Origin: Gnetum montanum | Taxonomy: Eukaryota; Streptophyta; Gnetopsida; Gnetales; Gnetaceae | Direction of reading: 5' to 3' | Assembly (NCBI GenBank): GCA_015680685.1 | Contig: MNCI01000651.1 | Coordinates: forward strand, 730,168 to 794,167 | DNA length: 64,000 nucleotides | The notes under the pieces: model-generated | What the model saw: only the letters and a program-made list of their open reading frames with translations | Databases searched by the model: none | Told to the model about the DNA's origin: nothing | Position numbers and translations under genes: made by a program | Part shown: piece after piece, positions 21,901 to 34,560 of the stretch | Numbering within the stretch: position 1 is the stretch's first letter | Layout of the letters: every line of letters starts with the position of its first letter

Positions 21901-22310
21901 ACAAGTGATCAAAAACCACATTCTTGACTCCTTTTTGGTCAATCATTATGAGATCAAACTCTCGAAGGATCACTAGCCACCATATGATACAAGGACTCAT
22001 CGTTGGCTTGTTCATAAGGAATCAAATAGCACTGTGATCAGTGTGCATAAAAAATTGGTATATAAGTACACAGTTCTTAAATTTATCTAAGGCATACACC
22101 ACTACCATGAGCTCCTTTTTAGTGGTGATGCAATTCATTTGTGTATCCACAATGCTCATGATTACATAATGGATGTAGTATGGATGTTTTTTATCATCCA
22201 ACTATGTAAGCACAGTCTCCAAAGCATAATTTGATGCATTAGTCATGATATGGAATGGCCTAGACTAGTCTAATGCTAGTAGAATTTGAGTTTATATGAG
22301 TTTTTTCTTT
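21900..22310 (-). pseudogene. E0 RNase H (decayed)
   Basis: Minus strand shows IIWWLVILREFDLIMIDQKG followed by VKNVVFDHLSQL, and upstream the KKELMVVVYALDKF and NKPTM pieces. Same block as E2 15540-16020, broken by stops. Confidence 0.75.
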
Positions 22311-23160
22311 AACTTTTGGAATGCATTCTTGCATTCCCTAGTCCAAACAACAACGCGTCTTTGTCTATAAGTTCCACCAATGGTTTGGCAATCTTCAAGA
22401 AGTTTTCAATGAAGTGCCTATAGTAACCAGTGTGACCAAAGAATGACCTTACATATTTTACTATTTTTGGTTGTCTAGTTATTCATTGGATGACTCTTAC
22501 TTTATCCAAGTCCACCTCAATCCCTTTACTCAAAATACTATGCCCTAAGACAATGCCCTTTTGGACCATTATGTGACTTTTCTAGCAATTAAGCCTCAAA
22601 TTTGTCTCCACACACCATTGAAGAACTTGCTCAAGGTGGTCCACAACTTACTCAAAGGTAGCCCCCATAGGTAAAGAAGTCATCCATGAAGAATTCTACC
22701 CCACTATCAATCTATTATTGAAAGATTCTTAAGACCAACCATCAAAGTGTAGCAAGAGTATTGCATAGGCCAAAGGACATCTTTCTGTATGCAAAAGTTC
22801 CCCAAAGACTCATGAATGTAATCTTGGCCTAGTCATCCAATGCTATCTAGATTTGGTTATAACCACTATAATCATCTAAGAAGTTGTAGTAACAATGCCC
22901 TACAATGATGTCCAACACTTGGTACACAAATGACAATGGAAAATGGTCCTTGTAAGTTTCCATATTCAATAGCCAAAAGTCTATACAGACTCTCCATTTT
23001 CCTTCCTTCTTTGATACAATAACAAGTGGGCTAACCCACTTGATATTCACAATTAGGTAGATGAACCCTAGTTTGAAGTGTTGTTCAATTCTCTCCTTGA
23101 CAATTTGCTTGAGTTTTGGGTTTAAGTGTCTTTGTGGTTGTCTTTTTGGCTTGATGGAGG
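22310..23160 (-). pseudogene. E0 reverse transcriptase (decayed)
   Basis: 22847-23050 reads IKWVSPLVIVSKKEGKWRVC, IDFWLLNMETYKDHF and CYYNFLDDYSGYNQI. The catalytic box FFMDDFFT is near 22675-22700. Highly similar in layout to E2 and E5. Confidence 0.82.
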
Positions 23161-24100
23161 AGTCTATGTAGATTTTGTACTAACATATCTAAGGATCAAT
23201 CCCTATTAGCTCATGATATGACCAAGCAAACATTGTTGGCCATTTGTTCACAACTTTCAACAATTTCCTTTTCTATTTAGGATCAAGTATGACATTGATA
23301 ATCACCAACTTGCCATGGTTAAGAAATGTGTATTCAATTCTTGCCAATGCAACCTTTAACTTAAGTGACTCTCGCTTAACAATATCAAGGAAATCCAACT
23401 TCCCCCAATCTATTTCACTTTGTGCATCAGAGAGTTAATGATGAAGCTACTTCAGTTTTTCCATGCTTTCAACATAGAAGCTAATAAGGTTCTCAACCAG
23501 TTCCATGCACATGGTTGATCCAACTTCATCATCTATTATTAGCCACTAGGTACCCTCTTGTTTAGTGGTTATTGTATACATGCACCTTTGAATTTCTATA
23601 GTTTCTACAAATTGATTGCATTCTTGAAGTGATGTGCCTTTGATGGTCCATAGTCTCTACATTCAATGGCACCCTATGTCACTATACACAATGCATGGAA
23701 CTCTCTTCTTTTCTATTTTTCTAAATTCAATTTCCTTGAAAATTTCCAAGGAAATGTCTCAAATCCTCATTCTTGCATCAATGATGCTTAATCATGCCCT
23801 CTCCATGATGATAGGAAAGTTCCCCCTTCCAATTCTCTACATGGATCACCAAGAAATTGACAAGATAGGACCACCCACAAATGATGGTCATGATGTCCTC
23901 CACTAATTCCAAATTAATAGTGATGGACTAGTCTACTAGCTCTAGTCTAATGTTTCTCTTTTTCAAGGTAGGTAGGTTCTAAGCTTTGTACATCTCTTAA
24001 GAAATTAAGTTAACTTAAGAACTTGAATCTAGAAGAGTCTTGCATGGTTGAATTTCGATGATCTACAAGTAACTTAGGGGACTCTCAAGATTAGATCTTC
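23161..24100 (-). pseudogene. E0 protease and protease-RT linker (decayed)
   Basis: The linker block (CMELVENL, MEKLK) is at about 23290-23540. The protease follows to the right, with VEDIMTIICGWSYLVNFLV-like sequence at about 23850-23910 and RTLLDSSS-like sequence near 24030. Stops are frequent. The plus-strand open frame at 23634-23906 is a shadow of this region. Confidence 0.65.
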
Positions 24101-26750
24101 TCCTAAAAAGATGGCTAGCCTTGATCCAATCTATGATTGCATGGGTCAGCATGATAGTATGTAGTTGGGAACCATTTTGGTTTAAAGGTTGCTCAAGATG
24201 GATTCTAGAGGCTAAAATAGTGGGGTTGGTAGCCATAAATGTTTGAGAGGGCTTCGTGGGGATGTTGGTTCTAAAGAATGGTCTCTTATGAGGCTTGAGT
24301 TTAAGACCACTCTACTAAGGATCTAACTATAGATTCAATACCCTTGTGATGTTTCTTTGTTATGGCTAGGTAGGTATTTCACCTTTCATGGATGGAGTAG
24401 GTGGTACAGGTGTTGTTGGCAATGGTGTATGAGTGGATGAGTGTGGAGGAGGATAGAAAGAAAATTGAGACTCCCTCCTTGGAGAAGGTGCTCTCTAGTA
24501 CGCTAAAGGATAGTAGTGGTATGGAAAGGAAGCATGACTAGAAGAGTCATGTGAAGATACCAACTACTAATCGTAGTAACCATAGGGATCTAGTTGGTAA
24601 TAAGGGTACTATTATCGTAGAGGTGGTATCCACCATAATTATGAACAGTGCCACAACTAGTACTACTGTTAAGATTGAGCTGGCACTCCATTCAGATAGT
24701 AGACTTGTTGGTGGAACTACTACCAATAATTACCTTGCAGATAAGACAACCTTCAAGGTGCTTACCATTTCACTAATCTATGATTCAAAGCATACATCCC
24801 AGATTCTTGCAAGTGTGATAATATTGGACAACACTACTTAAGATGTTTGTACTAGCAAATGTCACATTTTTCTTTATCAGTCTCTAAATCTGCAGCCTCC
24901 TCTACTATTGTAGCTTTATCCTTATTTTTTTGATATCCCTATTCAACATTTTTCCTCTTCCTTCTTTCACAACCACTACCTCCTTGATCTCTAAATTCCT
25001 CTGTAATCTTTAGAGTAGTTTGGAACTTCTCATCTAAGGAATTCCACATCTTGTCTACCTTAACTAATATTTTGGTAATAGATTTCTATATCGACAAAGC
25101 TTTCCTCTACACCACTTCATCAAGTGATGCTTCCTTCTCATTTTCACAAAAATAGACCTCCCTCTTGCAAATTGAGGGGTCTATATTGTACTTCTTCATA
25201 CTTTTCCATTTCTTTAACTCTCTTTCCTTCTTGGCCACCTGATCTATGAGCCTTTGAACCTAATTAACCCTTAGCTCTAAAAGTCTCCCTTGGCCATAAA
25301 CCCTCAGGGTTCTCCTTATTTCAATTCAAATTCCATCTATGATATGGCACAGCTAATCCTGTTGGGAGTATCCATGGCTTGGGCATTGGTGCAACAAGGA
25401 GTAGTACCTACCCAAGGTTGTATCTAAAGAATCACAATTGCCTTGTTTCTTACCTTAGATTTATCTTCACAAATTGGGCACTCTGGAGTACATTTGATAT
25501 TTGTCATTAAATAGCTCCAGCATCATACACTATCAACGAATAGATTCTAGTTCTAAGGACTAGTACCAACTTTCAACTTCTTTTATGAGTGTCCTGGTGA
25601 ACAATTTTAGTTTTTGCCATTTGTTCTTAACATAGTGCAAGGCACAGACATCATGGAAGGCTTGCAACTAATTTTGTGGATCTAAGTTGTATCCCCCTTC
25701 AAATCTAGAAATATTATTCATATCCAGCCTTTTGATGCAGCTATCCTTCAAGTACCTAGTTGGAATTCTAAAAACCTCTAAAATGCTTAGCATGTTCCTT
25801 GTAGCCAGTAGAGGCTCATCATAATTATAATGGTTTTGATGGTCCTTTTCATGGCCATGATGCCTATGATGAGTCTTGCTATTCCTTCTTTCTTTGTAAT
25901 GCTCCTCCTCTTGCTATTGTTCCTACCCCTACTCTTTGTTGTCACAATTAGATCTATGATCATTTCTATCCTACTATTCATCACCATCTTGATCCTTGTT
26001 TTTCTTTCTGTTATCATGACCTTTGTTTCTACAGTTGGAGTTGGAGGAGGAAGATGATTAGGATGATGAAGAGGATGAAGAAGAAGGAAAATTAGCACTA
26101 GCTCTTCAATCCCTACCATGTTTCTTATGTTTATCTTTGTCCTAGTGCTTGTTATTATTCTTGTCTTTGGACAATCAATTATAGATACCATCTTTCAAGG
26201 CCCCCTAGTCTTGAGAACCATTCTTCTCATCAACAAATTTGTCCATAGTTAATTGCAACCATTGGTTAAGGGTCTTCCCATCAAAGAAAGGTGGAGATTT
26301 TGTGTATCAGGAAGCTCCTGAAAAGAAGTCCTCATCTTCATTGTGTTGTTGAAAGAATAATTGGTTAGGAAACCTCTTACTTTTTGAAGCCTCATAACAT
26401 GCTTCCATTTTCTAATCCTTCCTTCGTTGGGTATCTATAGAATGATAAGGCCTGTAAAGGTAATCTTGGACTTCATATTCTAAATTAAGTTGAGTGATGC
26501 CATACTAGATTAAATTGTTCATTAACATTGTAGCAACTAATCGATCAGGGAGCAACACAATGTTGCCCTCCATATTCCTTCAACATAGTTGTTCATCCTA
26601 ATGTAGGATGAAGGTGAAGTCTAGAGTGTAAGGATCATGATGGATGTAGACAACACAAAAGTGTTGGGATGTCTATGTCTTAGGAACCTCTTATCTCTGA
26701 TTGATTCTACCAGTATGTGATGAATATTCATCCCTACGAGGATAAGCCAT
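24101..26750 (-). pseudogene. E0 gag (decayed)
   Basis: Starts at ATG 26750 with MAYPRRDEYSSHTG, then the family FTFILH and GNIVLLPDRL blocks near 26540-26620. A charged low-complexity stretch at 25787-26191, rich in R, K and I in the printed frame, is an out-of-frame reading of an acidic/basic Gag linker. The gag helical domain is near 25260-25560 and the degraded cysteine box near 24830-24900. Confidence 0.65.
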
Positions 26751-26871
26751 ATTAGTCTTTGTTTAAAAAGTATGTGTTTGTTTTTATATTCTTAATGATT
26801 TGTTGTTAAATGATTTTTACAATGTCTTTGTAGGATACAATATCTTTCCTACTTAGTACACTCAACTAGAC

Positions 26872-26894
26872 TATGTCCCTGGCAATGGTGCCAA
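26872..26894 (-). other. E0 primer-binding site
   Basis: Minus strand reads TTGGCACCATTGCCAGGGAC after the LTR, one of the best-preserved copies of the Athila-like PBS in the window. Confidence 0.75.
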
Positions 26895-27701
26895 TGATGA
26901 GTAGTAAGTGGTCCCTCAACTCAACCACATGAATCATAAGCATTCACTAGTGATCTAGTTAAATCAGTAGACTTAGACCCTCAATGTACCGATAGACAAA
27001 GATAGTGACATGGCAAAATATGATTGTTGTCTTCTTGGCTCTCACTTATGAAAGCTCATTTGTATGGTTAAGTGTGAGCTAAGGGGCATGATATTTGTTT
27101 ATATTTTATATTTTTATTTATTTAATCTAAGTGGTGGAGTAAATACTATTAATTTGGAATTAGCTACTTAACTATCTAATGATCCTTAAGCTAACTATCC
27201 TAACATAAGCCTCTGAGTCCACTTTTTGTACACATCTTGAACTTGTCTTAACACTATCATGTTACTAAGTTTCTATCATTGGGCATACCAAATAGCCATT
27301 ATTAAGATTACCAAGTGTTAACTAGTATGTTTGAAGTGGTTGTACTTATGTGTTTGTTATAAGTGCATTAATTAACTAAAGGGAAGAATGTAAAGTGAAT
27401 GAATAATAAAATGCATGAAAATAAACATTAATCTATTCTAAGTGCTACAAAGAGTTCCAAGAACCTCTTCTTTATTACCATCACATTAATGTGTCCAAGT
27501 ACAATGATGCTTGAATGAGGATTTGTATAATTCTTTGAAGTCCTAGTGTGAGCACTTAAAAAATATTCTAACTCTAGCAAAACAAAACTACAAAAACTTA
27601 GCTATACTAATGACATAACATGCCATAAATATGATGGGTACGTGCATTTATATAAGCATGACATGATACTGTGTTGATGATGCTAGTCGAATGATTCATC
27701 A
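26895..27701 (-). repeat. E0 5' LTR (807 bp)
   Basis: Starts TGATGAGTAGTAAG, ends GATTCATCA. It shows the family LTR words AAGACAAC...CACTTA, the GATTACCAAGTG block and a TATATAAG box (about 27650) before the terminal boxes. The flanking base run AACAT at 27702 may be one copy of its target duplication. Confidence 0.8.
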
Positions 27702-27953
27702 AACATAAAGAGTTATAACAACATTTTTTGAAGACCACATCAAGCTTTAATTTTTGTTTTAAATTCAATGTTGTCACTCATCATCATGATATTTTTGCAA
27801 TTCACTTAAGTTAATATGAAACACTTAAAGTGAGTTAGTTCTTTCATGTATCTATGAATACACCATTGAATCTATAAGATCCCACATTTTGGAACAACTC
27901 TATCCTCATTTTGTTTAATCTCAAGGAAAATTTTTTAGTTAATCATGAAAGTA
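27702..27953 (+). other. E8 internal 3' end and polypurine region
   Basis: Positions 27890-27953 match the sequence just upstream of the E4 3' LTR (32600-32656): TCCTCATTTTGTTTAA, then AATCATGAAAGTA before the LTR. It is therefore the 3' tail of an older plus-strand family member interrupted by E0. The first 150 bases hold nothing recognisable. Confidence 0.6.
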
Positions 27954-28560
27954 TGATAAATCACTTTTTTGCAAATATGTTACAATATCATATCTACAAT
28001 GTCATAGGTACAATATTGCATCTCAATATATGATATCATAGTTATGATGTAATGGGAGATGGTCATGCCTATAAATATGAGTCCATTAACATGTCAAACT
28101 TGCCTTTTAGTCAACACTTAGCAAAACTCTGTCATCTTGTTTTCAAACTTAGAGATAGTTGTTAGTGCTTGAAGTGTGATAACCTATAGACTTTCAACAT
28201 CTTTATTTTAGTATAATGTTCTAATACATAATTCCTACATGGAAATAAATATCAAAATTGCTCTTTGCCATTGTAGCATCTCACTTGGAATAAATTTACA
28301 CTTCCATGCAATTTACTCTTCTATTATAATTTACTTTCAACAAGTCATTTAATTTTTCTTATGTTTATTAGTATGGATGGAATAAGTACAATTGGTTTAA
28401 AGTAGAAAGTGTATTTGTCTAGCAACCTAGTAGTAGCTTTACTTAATTTACTTAAGTTACTTGGTAATCCCAGTTGTAGTTGCATTAGCCAAGGATATGT
28501 ATAGTAAACCAGGAATGAATACTTATTACCACTAGGCTAGCTTAGCTCTACTTTCCCATT
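27954..28560 (+). repeat. E8 3' LTR, left part (oldest layer)
   Basis: Starts TGATAAATCAC (decayed TGATGAGTCAT). It has a TATA box CCTATAAATATG at about 28070 and the family words AACAAGTCATTT and GGTAATCCCAGT. It stops at CCATT, where E5 begins; the LTR resumes at 56108. CCATT at 28556-28560 is the left target duplication of E5. Confidence 0.78.
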
Positions 28561-29428
28561 TGATGAATCATATTTTGCAAGGCTCTAATATCATATATTC
28601 AATATTGGAGCCATGATGCTGGGTATCTAATATCAGGCCCCAATATGTGATGTTGGATATCCAATATTGTAGGGTATGTGCCAGCCTATAAATATAACAC
28701 TTGCACACACGATTTCCATATAGTTTTTCTCATAGCATATCAGAGCTCTTGTAGTTTCTTTTCTCTAGAGTTAGAATATTTTCCAAAGTGCCCATAGCAA
28801 GAGTGATTGAGTGTATGGATCTTTATTTGAGTATTGTTGTACCTGAGCATAGCTATGTGTGTAGCAATAAAGATGAGCTTTCTGATCAAACCTTATAGCA
28901 CCTTGGCTATCTTAAATATTTTATTTATGCATTTAACATTTTACGTAATTTCATTTAATACTGCCAAGTAATCAAGCTAAAGTAAAATAGTTCAATTAAA
29001 TAGAATTAATTAAGCACATAAGTACGACTACTTTGAGCATGTGTATGACTCTTGGTAATCCTAGCAATGCTTAACATTTGGTAACCCAATAGCTTTCTAT
29101 GTGTTTAGGATGTGCACTAAAAGTGGGATCGGATACTTATGTTAGGATAGTGAGTTATCAATTAGCAATTAGATTAGTTAAATTGATTCACAAATTAAGT
29201 TTCAAGTTGTTCTTAATTGTAGAAAAATAAAATATAAAACAATAAAAATCATGTGCCTCAATTACACTTAACCATACAATTAAGATCCACAAGTGTAGTT
29301 GAGAAGATAACAATTGTCATGACTAGATTTCATGTCTTAGAACTAGTGTACTTAAGAACTTAAGGTGTTTGAAATTTGACCAAATCACACATGAACACTT
29401 GTGATTCGTATGGTTGGGTGTAGGAGTA
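28561..29428 (+). repeat. E5 5' LTR, right end deleted
   Basis: Starts TGATGAATCATATTTTGC with palindromic TATCCAATATTG boxes, then the TATA box CCTATAAATATAAC near 28684-28697. It matches the 3' LTR halves at 39670-40206 and 55858-56102. The homology stops at GTAGGAGTA, about 18 bases before the expected CTCATCA end, where a deletion joins it to E4. Confidence 0.82.
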
Positions 29429-29789
29429 GCATTGAAAACTTATGTCAATCTTTCAAAATTTGCTATTTCCTGGAAGGTATTATAAGGGTAATAATGTTAA
29501 AAACCTTAAGTGTTTTAATGAATAATCAATCGTATGAATGTCAAAACCTCTAATTCTCTTGCCCAAGGGATCATAACCATAATTATAAGCCATACATAAG
29601 AAAAAAGAAACCAACTGCAAAGGGTCATAAAAGGAATTAACACTTTTTGGGCATTTTTCTTGAATTTATATAACTCTGCAATCACATGAGCTAAAAAAAC
29701 TTAATAAAAGTAAGGTCATGAGTAAGGTATAAATGTGTTCATAATAAATGACAGCATCTTAGTAACACCAAATCTTTGAATGATTGCGT
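29429..29789 (+). other. E4 leader upstream of ORF3
   Basis: Its last 100 bases (GTAAGGTATAAATGTG..., TGATTGCGTATGG) match the E7 sequence before its ORF3 start. No palindromic promoter boxes are visible, probably because the deletion removed them. The rest is A-rich and featureless. Confidence 0.5.
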
Positions 29790-32467
29790 ATGGCCCTAAA
29801 AAGAGGAAGATAAGAAGGACCTTCGCAAGGTGTAGCCAAATGCTCGAGAGGTGGTAAAGGCCAACTAGGAGAATAAGGCCCACTAGCTAAACGTGAAAAA
29901 TAGGAGGCCTAATCATTTAGTATTCATCAAGAGGCTCCTACTACAGGGTAATTAGTCCAAGGAGAGGTTGCAAAACCACAAGCTCCAGTGCAAGCACAAT
30001 GCCTCACGTTGTCCCAAGAATTCCTTGAAGCCATCCAAGAGAAATCCATGTTGACCATGGTCATCGTGGAAATGAACTTTGGCCCATTTATGGCATTTTC
30101 CCTTGAGGCAATTTGAACTCAACTCCAAGCATCACCATTATGGTACATCCTTTCAGAAAGTGCTGAATGGTACCTTAGTGAGATGTATCAATTTTGTCAT
30201 GACAAGGAAGAAGGCACCACAATCAGCATTGACAAATTTACTATTTCTTTCTCATTCAAGGCAATCACAAAGGCTCTGAATCTACCAAATATGAGTGCCA
30301 AGTTCGCAGAACTATCCACAAGTCCCAATGTAGAAACCAAAAAGTTGTGGCTAAAGTAGGTGTACAAAAAAGACAATAAGACATATAATAAGTTGACTTT
30401 GGAAGAGAAAACTTATTTTAAGATAGGCACATACCACCTCTTCCCAACTAAAGGGCTCAATAGAATATCAACTTATGTGGCTAAGGAAAGTGCAGTATTA
30501 ATGGGAAACTACAATGCCAATCTTCCCCAAATGTACTTCATGGAAATCCAAAGGTGGTTCAAAGAAAAGAAGGTAGGGAAGCCAACACTTCCATTCCCTT
30601 GCCTGATCAGGAAGCTATGCAAGTGCACTGGAATCCTAGAATACACCAATGACATTCCTAGGAGGAACCAAAATGCTTCTTTTGTTAAGTTGCTTAAACC
30701 TGTAGCACTAAGGAAAGACCTTGGTGAGGAATAAGAAATAGAAAAGGAGCCAGAACCAAAAAAGAAAATAGAGTAAGAACTTGAGTAGCAATGTGAGCCA
30801 CATGTTCCACCTCCATCGCCATAAGATTACAAGCCCAAAATGCACCACCTACAACAAATAGCTAAAACTCTCAGTTGGGGAAGTAGGAATGAATCAAACC
30901 TCTCCAGAGTTATCAATGATGTCGTGCAACCCACTGTGTCTGCCAATCCATCAAGGGCACAGATTTCTTTACAATTAGGAGGAGAAGCCTAGTAGTCACA
31001 ATAAATCTTTGGTAATGCTACATCTTTTCAAGTAATGCTCAAAATAGAAGAAGGTGCTACCATCATGGTCATGCGGCACCAAGATGTAGCAAGTGTAGCA
31101 AAGGTTATTACCTGGGACCAGAGATGTCCAAATGCTAGCTGGGACATCAATGACTCCTACAACCCATGAGAATGTACTTGACAAACTATTGCAAATTGGG
31201 TAAGTGATGACAACTCTTTTTGACATCCCCAATGATGTTACTATAGTTCAGTCAGACCTCATCACCATAAGAGGAAAGCTAATTATTGCAGAGACCAGGG
31301 TAAATCATGTAGAAACAAAAGTGCATCGACTACAATAAGAGTTGGCCACCCTGAGAGCTCAAAGATAGGACCCTACCCAATTTGTTGTGCCTAACCAGCT
31401 AGACCAATTTTGAATAAAGCAGTTGAACCAATTAATTAAATAGAATAAAGTTGCTAAGAAAAAGAAGGTGAATGCAGTCTGGAATGGCTCAGTTATTGAA
31501 GCTCAAGCATATGCACCATAAGAAGACATTGACCACTACACAAGAAGAGAATAAATAGCTTGCTATAGATAACATAAGGTTGATTACTATTGAGAAACAA
31601 GAAAATATCTTGGAAGAAAGTGTCCACTAGTTGAGAGAACAACTAGTAAGGATCAGCCAAGACATTACTAGATTGGCTAGAGAAAATGAAGGAAGTTTGT
31701 GCGATATGTCAAAAATTTGCAATTGAGATAAGTGCATGGAAAAATGAGGCCAAGAAACATGTAAAGTTGAAGGAGCACTTTCAGGATCAAATTGGCATGT
31801 ACAAAAACATCAACTAAAAAGACGTCCAAATGGCAAAGGCCTTCACCATTTTCATGCCAACCCAAAATCTTGACTACTGGCCAATCTTGAATAGTTATGC
31901 ATTGGGCCATCAAGCAAAAGTAAAGAACAAAAACCTACAAATTGAAAATTTGAAAGAGTACATGGCATTAGCTAACCTTCACTACACCAACCTTGCCATA
32001 TTAATAGTAGGTCGACCTAGAAATAAGCTAGAGTAGCAAGTGGTAGCCACTTATGCACTATATGAAAAAGAGTTTTCTAATAGGAAAGATGCTCAATAGA
32101 AGCTTCATGTGGCAAATTCAGAATTGCAAGCAATAAAGGCTCACTACCATGGGCAGAGAGATGTAGCCTTAGACCTAGCTAAAAGATTAATAGATAATCA
32201 TGAATTGAAAGAAAAGGCAAGGCCTTCGAGGAGGAATGATGGCAATTTGTAGCTTGGTATGTGAAAGCAAACAAAATGTTTCCACAGTTGTCGTGCCCAT
32301 GGGATGTATTGATTTCAACACACATGGGCTCATAAGCCTAGATAATACATGATCCAAGAATAGAGGAGGAAACGTTACAGGTGCATTTGAACCGCTACAC
32401 ATTCTAGAAGACTAGCAACAAAGGGAAGTGATTAATGGAAGAGCCACCACTTCCAGGAACTACATGA
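29790..32467 (+). pseudogene. E4 ORF3: N-terminal domain plus coiled-coil tail
   Basis: ATG at 29790 reads MALK (MVPK in E7); the stop follows EEPPLPGTT. Aligned by eye with E7 over the N-terminal domain: FLEAIQEKSMLTM, SPLWYILSESAEWYLSEMYQ, ALNLPNMSAKFAELSTS, YFKIGTYHLFPTKGLNRIST, LPFPCLIRKLCKCTGILEYT. The open piece 30360-30734 covers the domain end. A proline/glutamine-rich link (about 30740-30960) and a long helical region (about 31260-32240, with LKEHFQDQIGMYKNI and LQIENLKEYMALANL) follow. Conservation of both ends and of this order across three elements argues that ORF3 was a selected gene. Function unknown; broken by stops. Confidence 0.72.
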
Positions 32468-32656
32468 GCTTCCCCAATTTTGTGTCTTGTCATGTTGTGT
32501 CCATATTTTTTGTAAAACACCACTACGGCATGAAAAATTCAATTTGTGTGTTTATTTAAGTTAGTCAATAATCCCATACCTTCCCAATTTTTTGTAAATG
32601 ATTTGTTCCTCATTTTGTTTAACTAGAGGATGAGTTTTCATTCAATTGTGGGTGTA
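32468..32656 (+). other. E4 3' untranslated region and polypurine tract
   Basis: Carries the family words CCATACCTTCCCAA and GAGGATGAGTTTTCATTCA, and the tract TGTGGGTGTA against the LTR. No coding sequence. Confidence 0.6.
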
Positions 32657-33545
32657 TGATGAGTCATGTTTTGTAGGGCTATGATATTAGGTATCCAATA
32701 TCGAGGCTATGATATCAGGTATCCAATATCAAGGCACAACCTCCAATGTCAAGCATCCAATATCATCCCTTTCATACAAGCCTATAAATACCACATGTGG
32801 GTGCATGGTTGGGAGATAGCAGATAGCATAGAGAGATAGAATACATTCATATATTTTTTATTTCAAGTTTTATTAGTTCCTAGTGTATGCGCATAGTGTG
32901 ATGTTAAGTGATTGTACAACATCCTTGTTGGAGTGTGACATACTTGGATGCATTACATGATCGACAATAAAAATCGAGATTACTTTCATCATTGCAGCAT
33001 CCACTTAGATTTATTATTGCTTTAAGTACATAAATGTTTACTATTTTCATTAGTTAATGTTTCCATGTAATGCTCTTTATTATTCCTATCATTAAGAAAA
33101 ATGAGTATGACTACTCACGAGCACTTAAGTTTAATTACTTAGTAACCCAGTAGTGTATCATTTGGTACACCCACTGATGTATGCTTGGTAACCCCAGTGG
33201 TAATTACGCAAAGTCCAAGGCATGCACAAATGGTTAGCGATGGATACTCATCACACATAGGCTAGTTTACATTTCACTTTCCATTGTTAATTAGATTAAA
33301 TAATTAAGTTCTTTATTATCATTAGGAGCAGCTTAGGGTTGAACAACATCAATCATCATATGCCTCACTTTGGACTAAACCATATGTGATAAAGCTACCA
33401 CTAGTCTAAGTGGGAAGACAGTGAATTGAAATTAAGGCATAATGATCTAGATGCACAACTAGCCCCATCAACGAAATTTAATCAGATCGTGTGTGAATGC
33501 TTGTGATTGATATGGTTGTATGTAGGGGTACCTTGCTACTCATCA
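32657..33545 (+). repeat. E4 3' LTR (889 bp)
   Basis: Starts TGATGAGTCATG, ends CTACTCATCA. Boxes GATATCAGGTATCCAATATC at about 32713-32732 are followed by the TATA box CCTATAAATACC near 32783. Its overall layout matches the other family LTRs in plus orientation. Confidence 0.85.
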
Positions 33546-34110
33546 TTAGGCATTGTTACCACTCATCATGGGTGCTACCACCACCAAGGTAGCAATACCC
33601 TTATAGATAACCTGATCCATATGGGTATTACATTTAGCAACCCTTGTCTCCATGTGACTCTTCTAGTCACGTTTCTACTTTTCAACATCACTACTACCCT
33701 CTTAAACATTATCGAACTCATTCTCCACATTCAAGAAGGGACACCACTTTTTATCCTTATCCTCCTCTTGTTTTTGCACCTATTCCTCCAACCTCAACAC
33801 AACTACTGCTTGCTCTATCTATGCAAGGTAAACTTATAGCCCAACCACAACAATGTAGCACTATGAGGGTCATTAATCGACAATCAATTCATCAACTAAG
33901 TAGTTAATAGATCATGAAAAAGATATTTCTTCTAATCCAACAGTCCACCTAAGCCCCCACATATACATGCAGTTGGCAATCCTACTTCTCCATCTTCCTC
34001 TATATCAAATTCCTCGAGTCCCCTTCAAACCAAATACCACCCAGGATCCATATTGTTATGATCACTCATGTTGTATTTGATTAGATCTGTGTTGGGAACC
34101 TTCCCAAGAA
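33546..34110 (+). pseudogene. E5 gag, C-terminal part (decayed)
   Basis: Begins abruptly at the E4 LTR with sequence matching the gag tail of E6 (44200-44340): HHGCYHHQGSNTLIDNLIHM against GGCHHQGNNTPTRNWIHMAT. A proline/glutamine-rich tail leads to the protease. The gag start was lost. Confidence 0.7.
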
Positions 34111-34560
34111 ATTAGCTAATACTAGGAGTCCTCTTATTTATTTGCAAATTGCTGGAAATGAACCATGTAAAGCTCTTCTTGATTCAAGTTTCCATGTGAA
34201 TTTGATTTCTCATGAGATGTATACTACCTGGAACCTACCGCCTCTCAAGAAGAGCAATATCTTATTGGAATTGGTAGACTAGTCCATTAGTGTTCCATTG
34301 GAACTAGTGGAAGACATTGTGATCACTATTTGTGGTTGGTCTTATCCTATTGATTTTCTAGTGATCAAGGTTGAGAACCGTAAAGGGGATTTCTCAATCA
34401 TCATGGGAATAGCATGGCTAAGCATTGTTGATGCAAAAATGGGAATAAGAGATCTTTCCCTAGGAATATTTAAGGAAAATGCATTTGGAAAGATCGAGAA
34501 GAAGTGAGTTCCATGCATCACGTACAGTAATATAGGGTGCAATTACATGTAGAAACTTTA
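34111..34560 (+). pseudogene. E5 aspartic protease (decayed)
   Basis: Reads CKALLDSSFHVNLISHEMYT, then LKKSNILLELVD, VEDIVITICGWSYPIDFLVI and FSIIMGIAWLSIVDAKMGI. The active-site aspartate is kept, but the glycine of DSG is serine here. The stop after LVD is TAG where CAG (Q) stands in E2. Confidence 0.78.

Larger units (their letters stand above)
21372..27701 (-). mobile_element. E0: Athila-like gypsy element, upstream part (rest displaced by E2 and E1)
   Basis: Continues the integrase of the 8530-8664 fragment across the E2 insertion, then RNase H, RT, protease, gag, PBS and an LTR at 26895-27701. The downstream integrase part, noncoding region, any ORF3 and the 3' LTR lie left of the window or were lost. 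E0 sits in the 3' terminal part of older element E8, since E8-like sequence resumes at 27702. Confidence 0.82.
29429..33545 (+). mobile_element. E4 remnant: ORF3, 3' tail and 3' LTR
   Basis: Contains the ORF3 leader, ORF3 and a complete 3' LTR ending CTCATCA at 33545, which abuts E5 gag at TTAGG. Its own 5' LTR, gag and pol are missing. One deletion apparently removed the end of the E5 5' LTR, E5 leader and gag start, and all of E4 upstream of the ORF3 leader. Confidence 0.65.

Noticed and set aside
25787-26191. Open frame rich in I, M, R, T and P on the minus strand, and its plus-strand partner 25830-26057
   Set aside because: Low-complexity stretch of E0 gag read out of frame. The neighbouring gag alignment is in another frame, and no motif is present.
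29780-29930. Minus-strand reading GPYAIIQRFGVTKML resembling a chromovirus integrase tail
   Set aside because: The same DNA on the plus strand aligns with the start of ORF3 in E7 (TGATTGC.TATGG.CCC then the following 100 bases), which explains it better.
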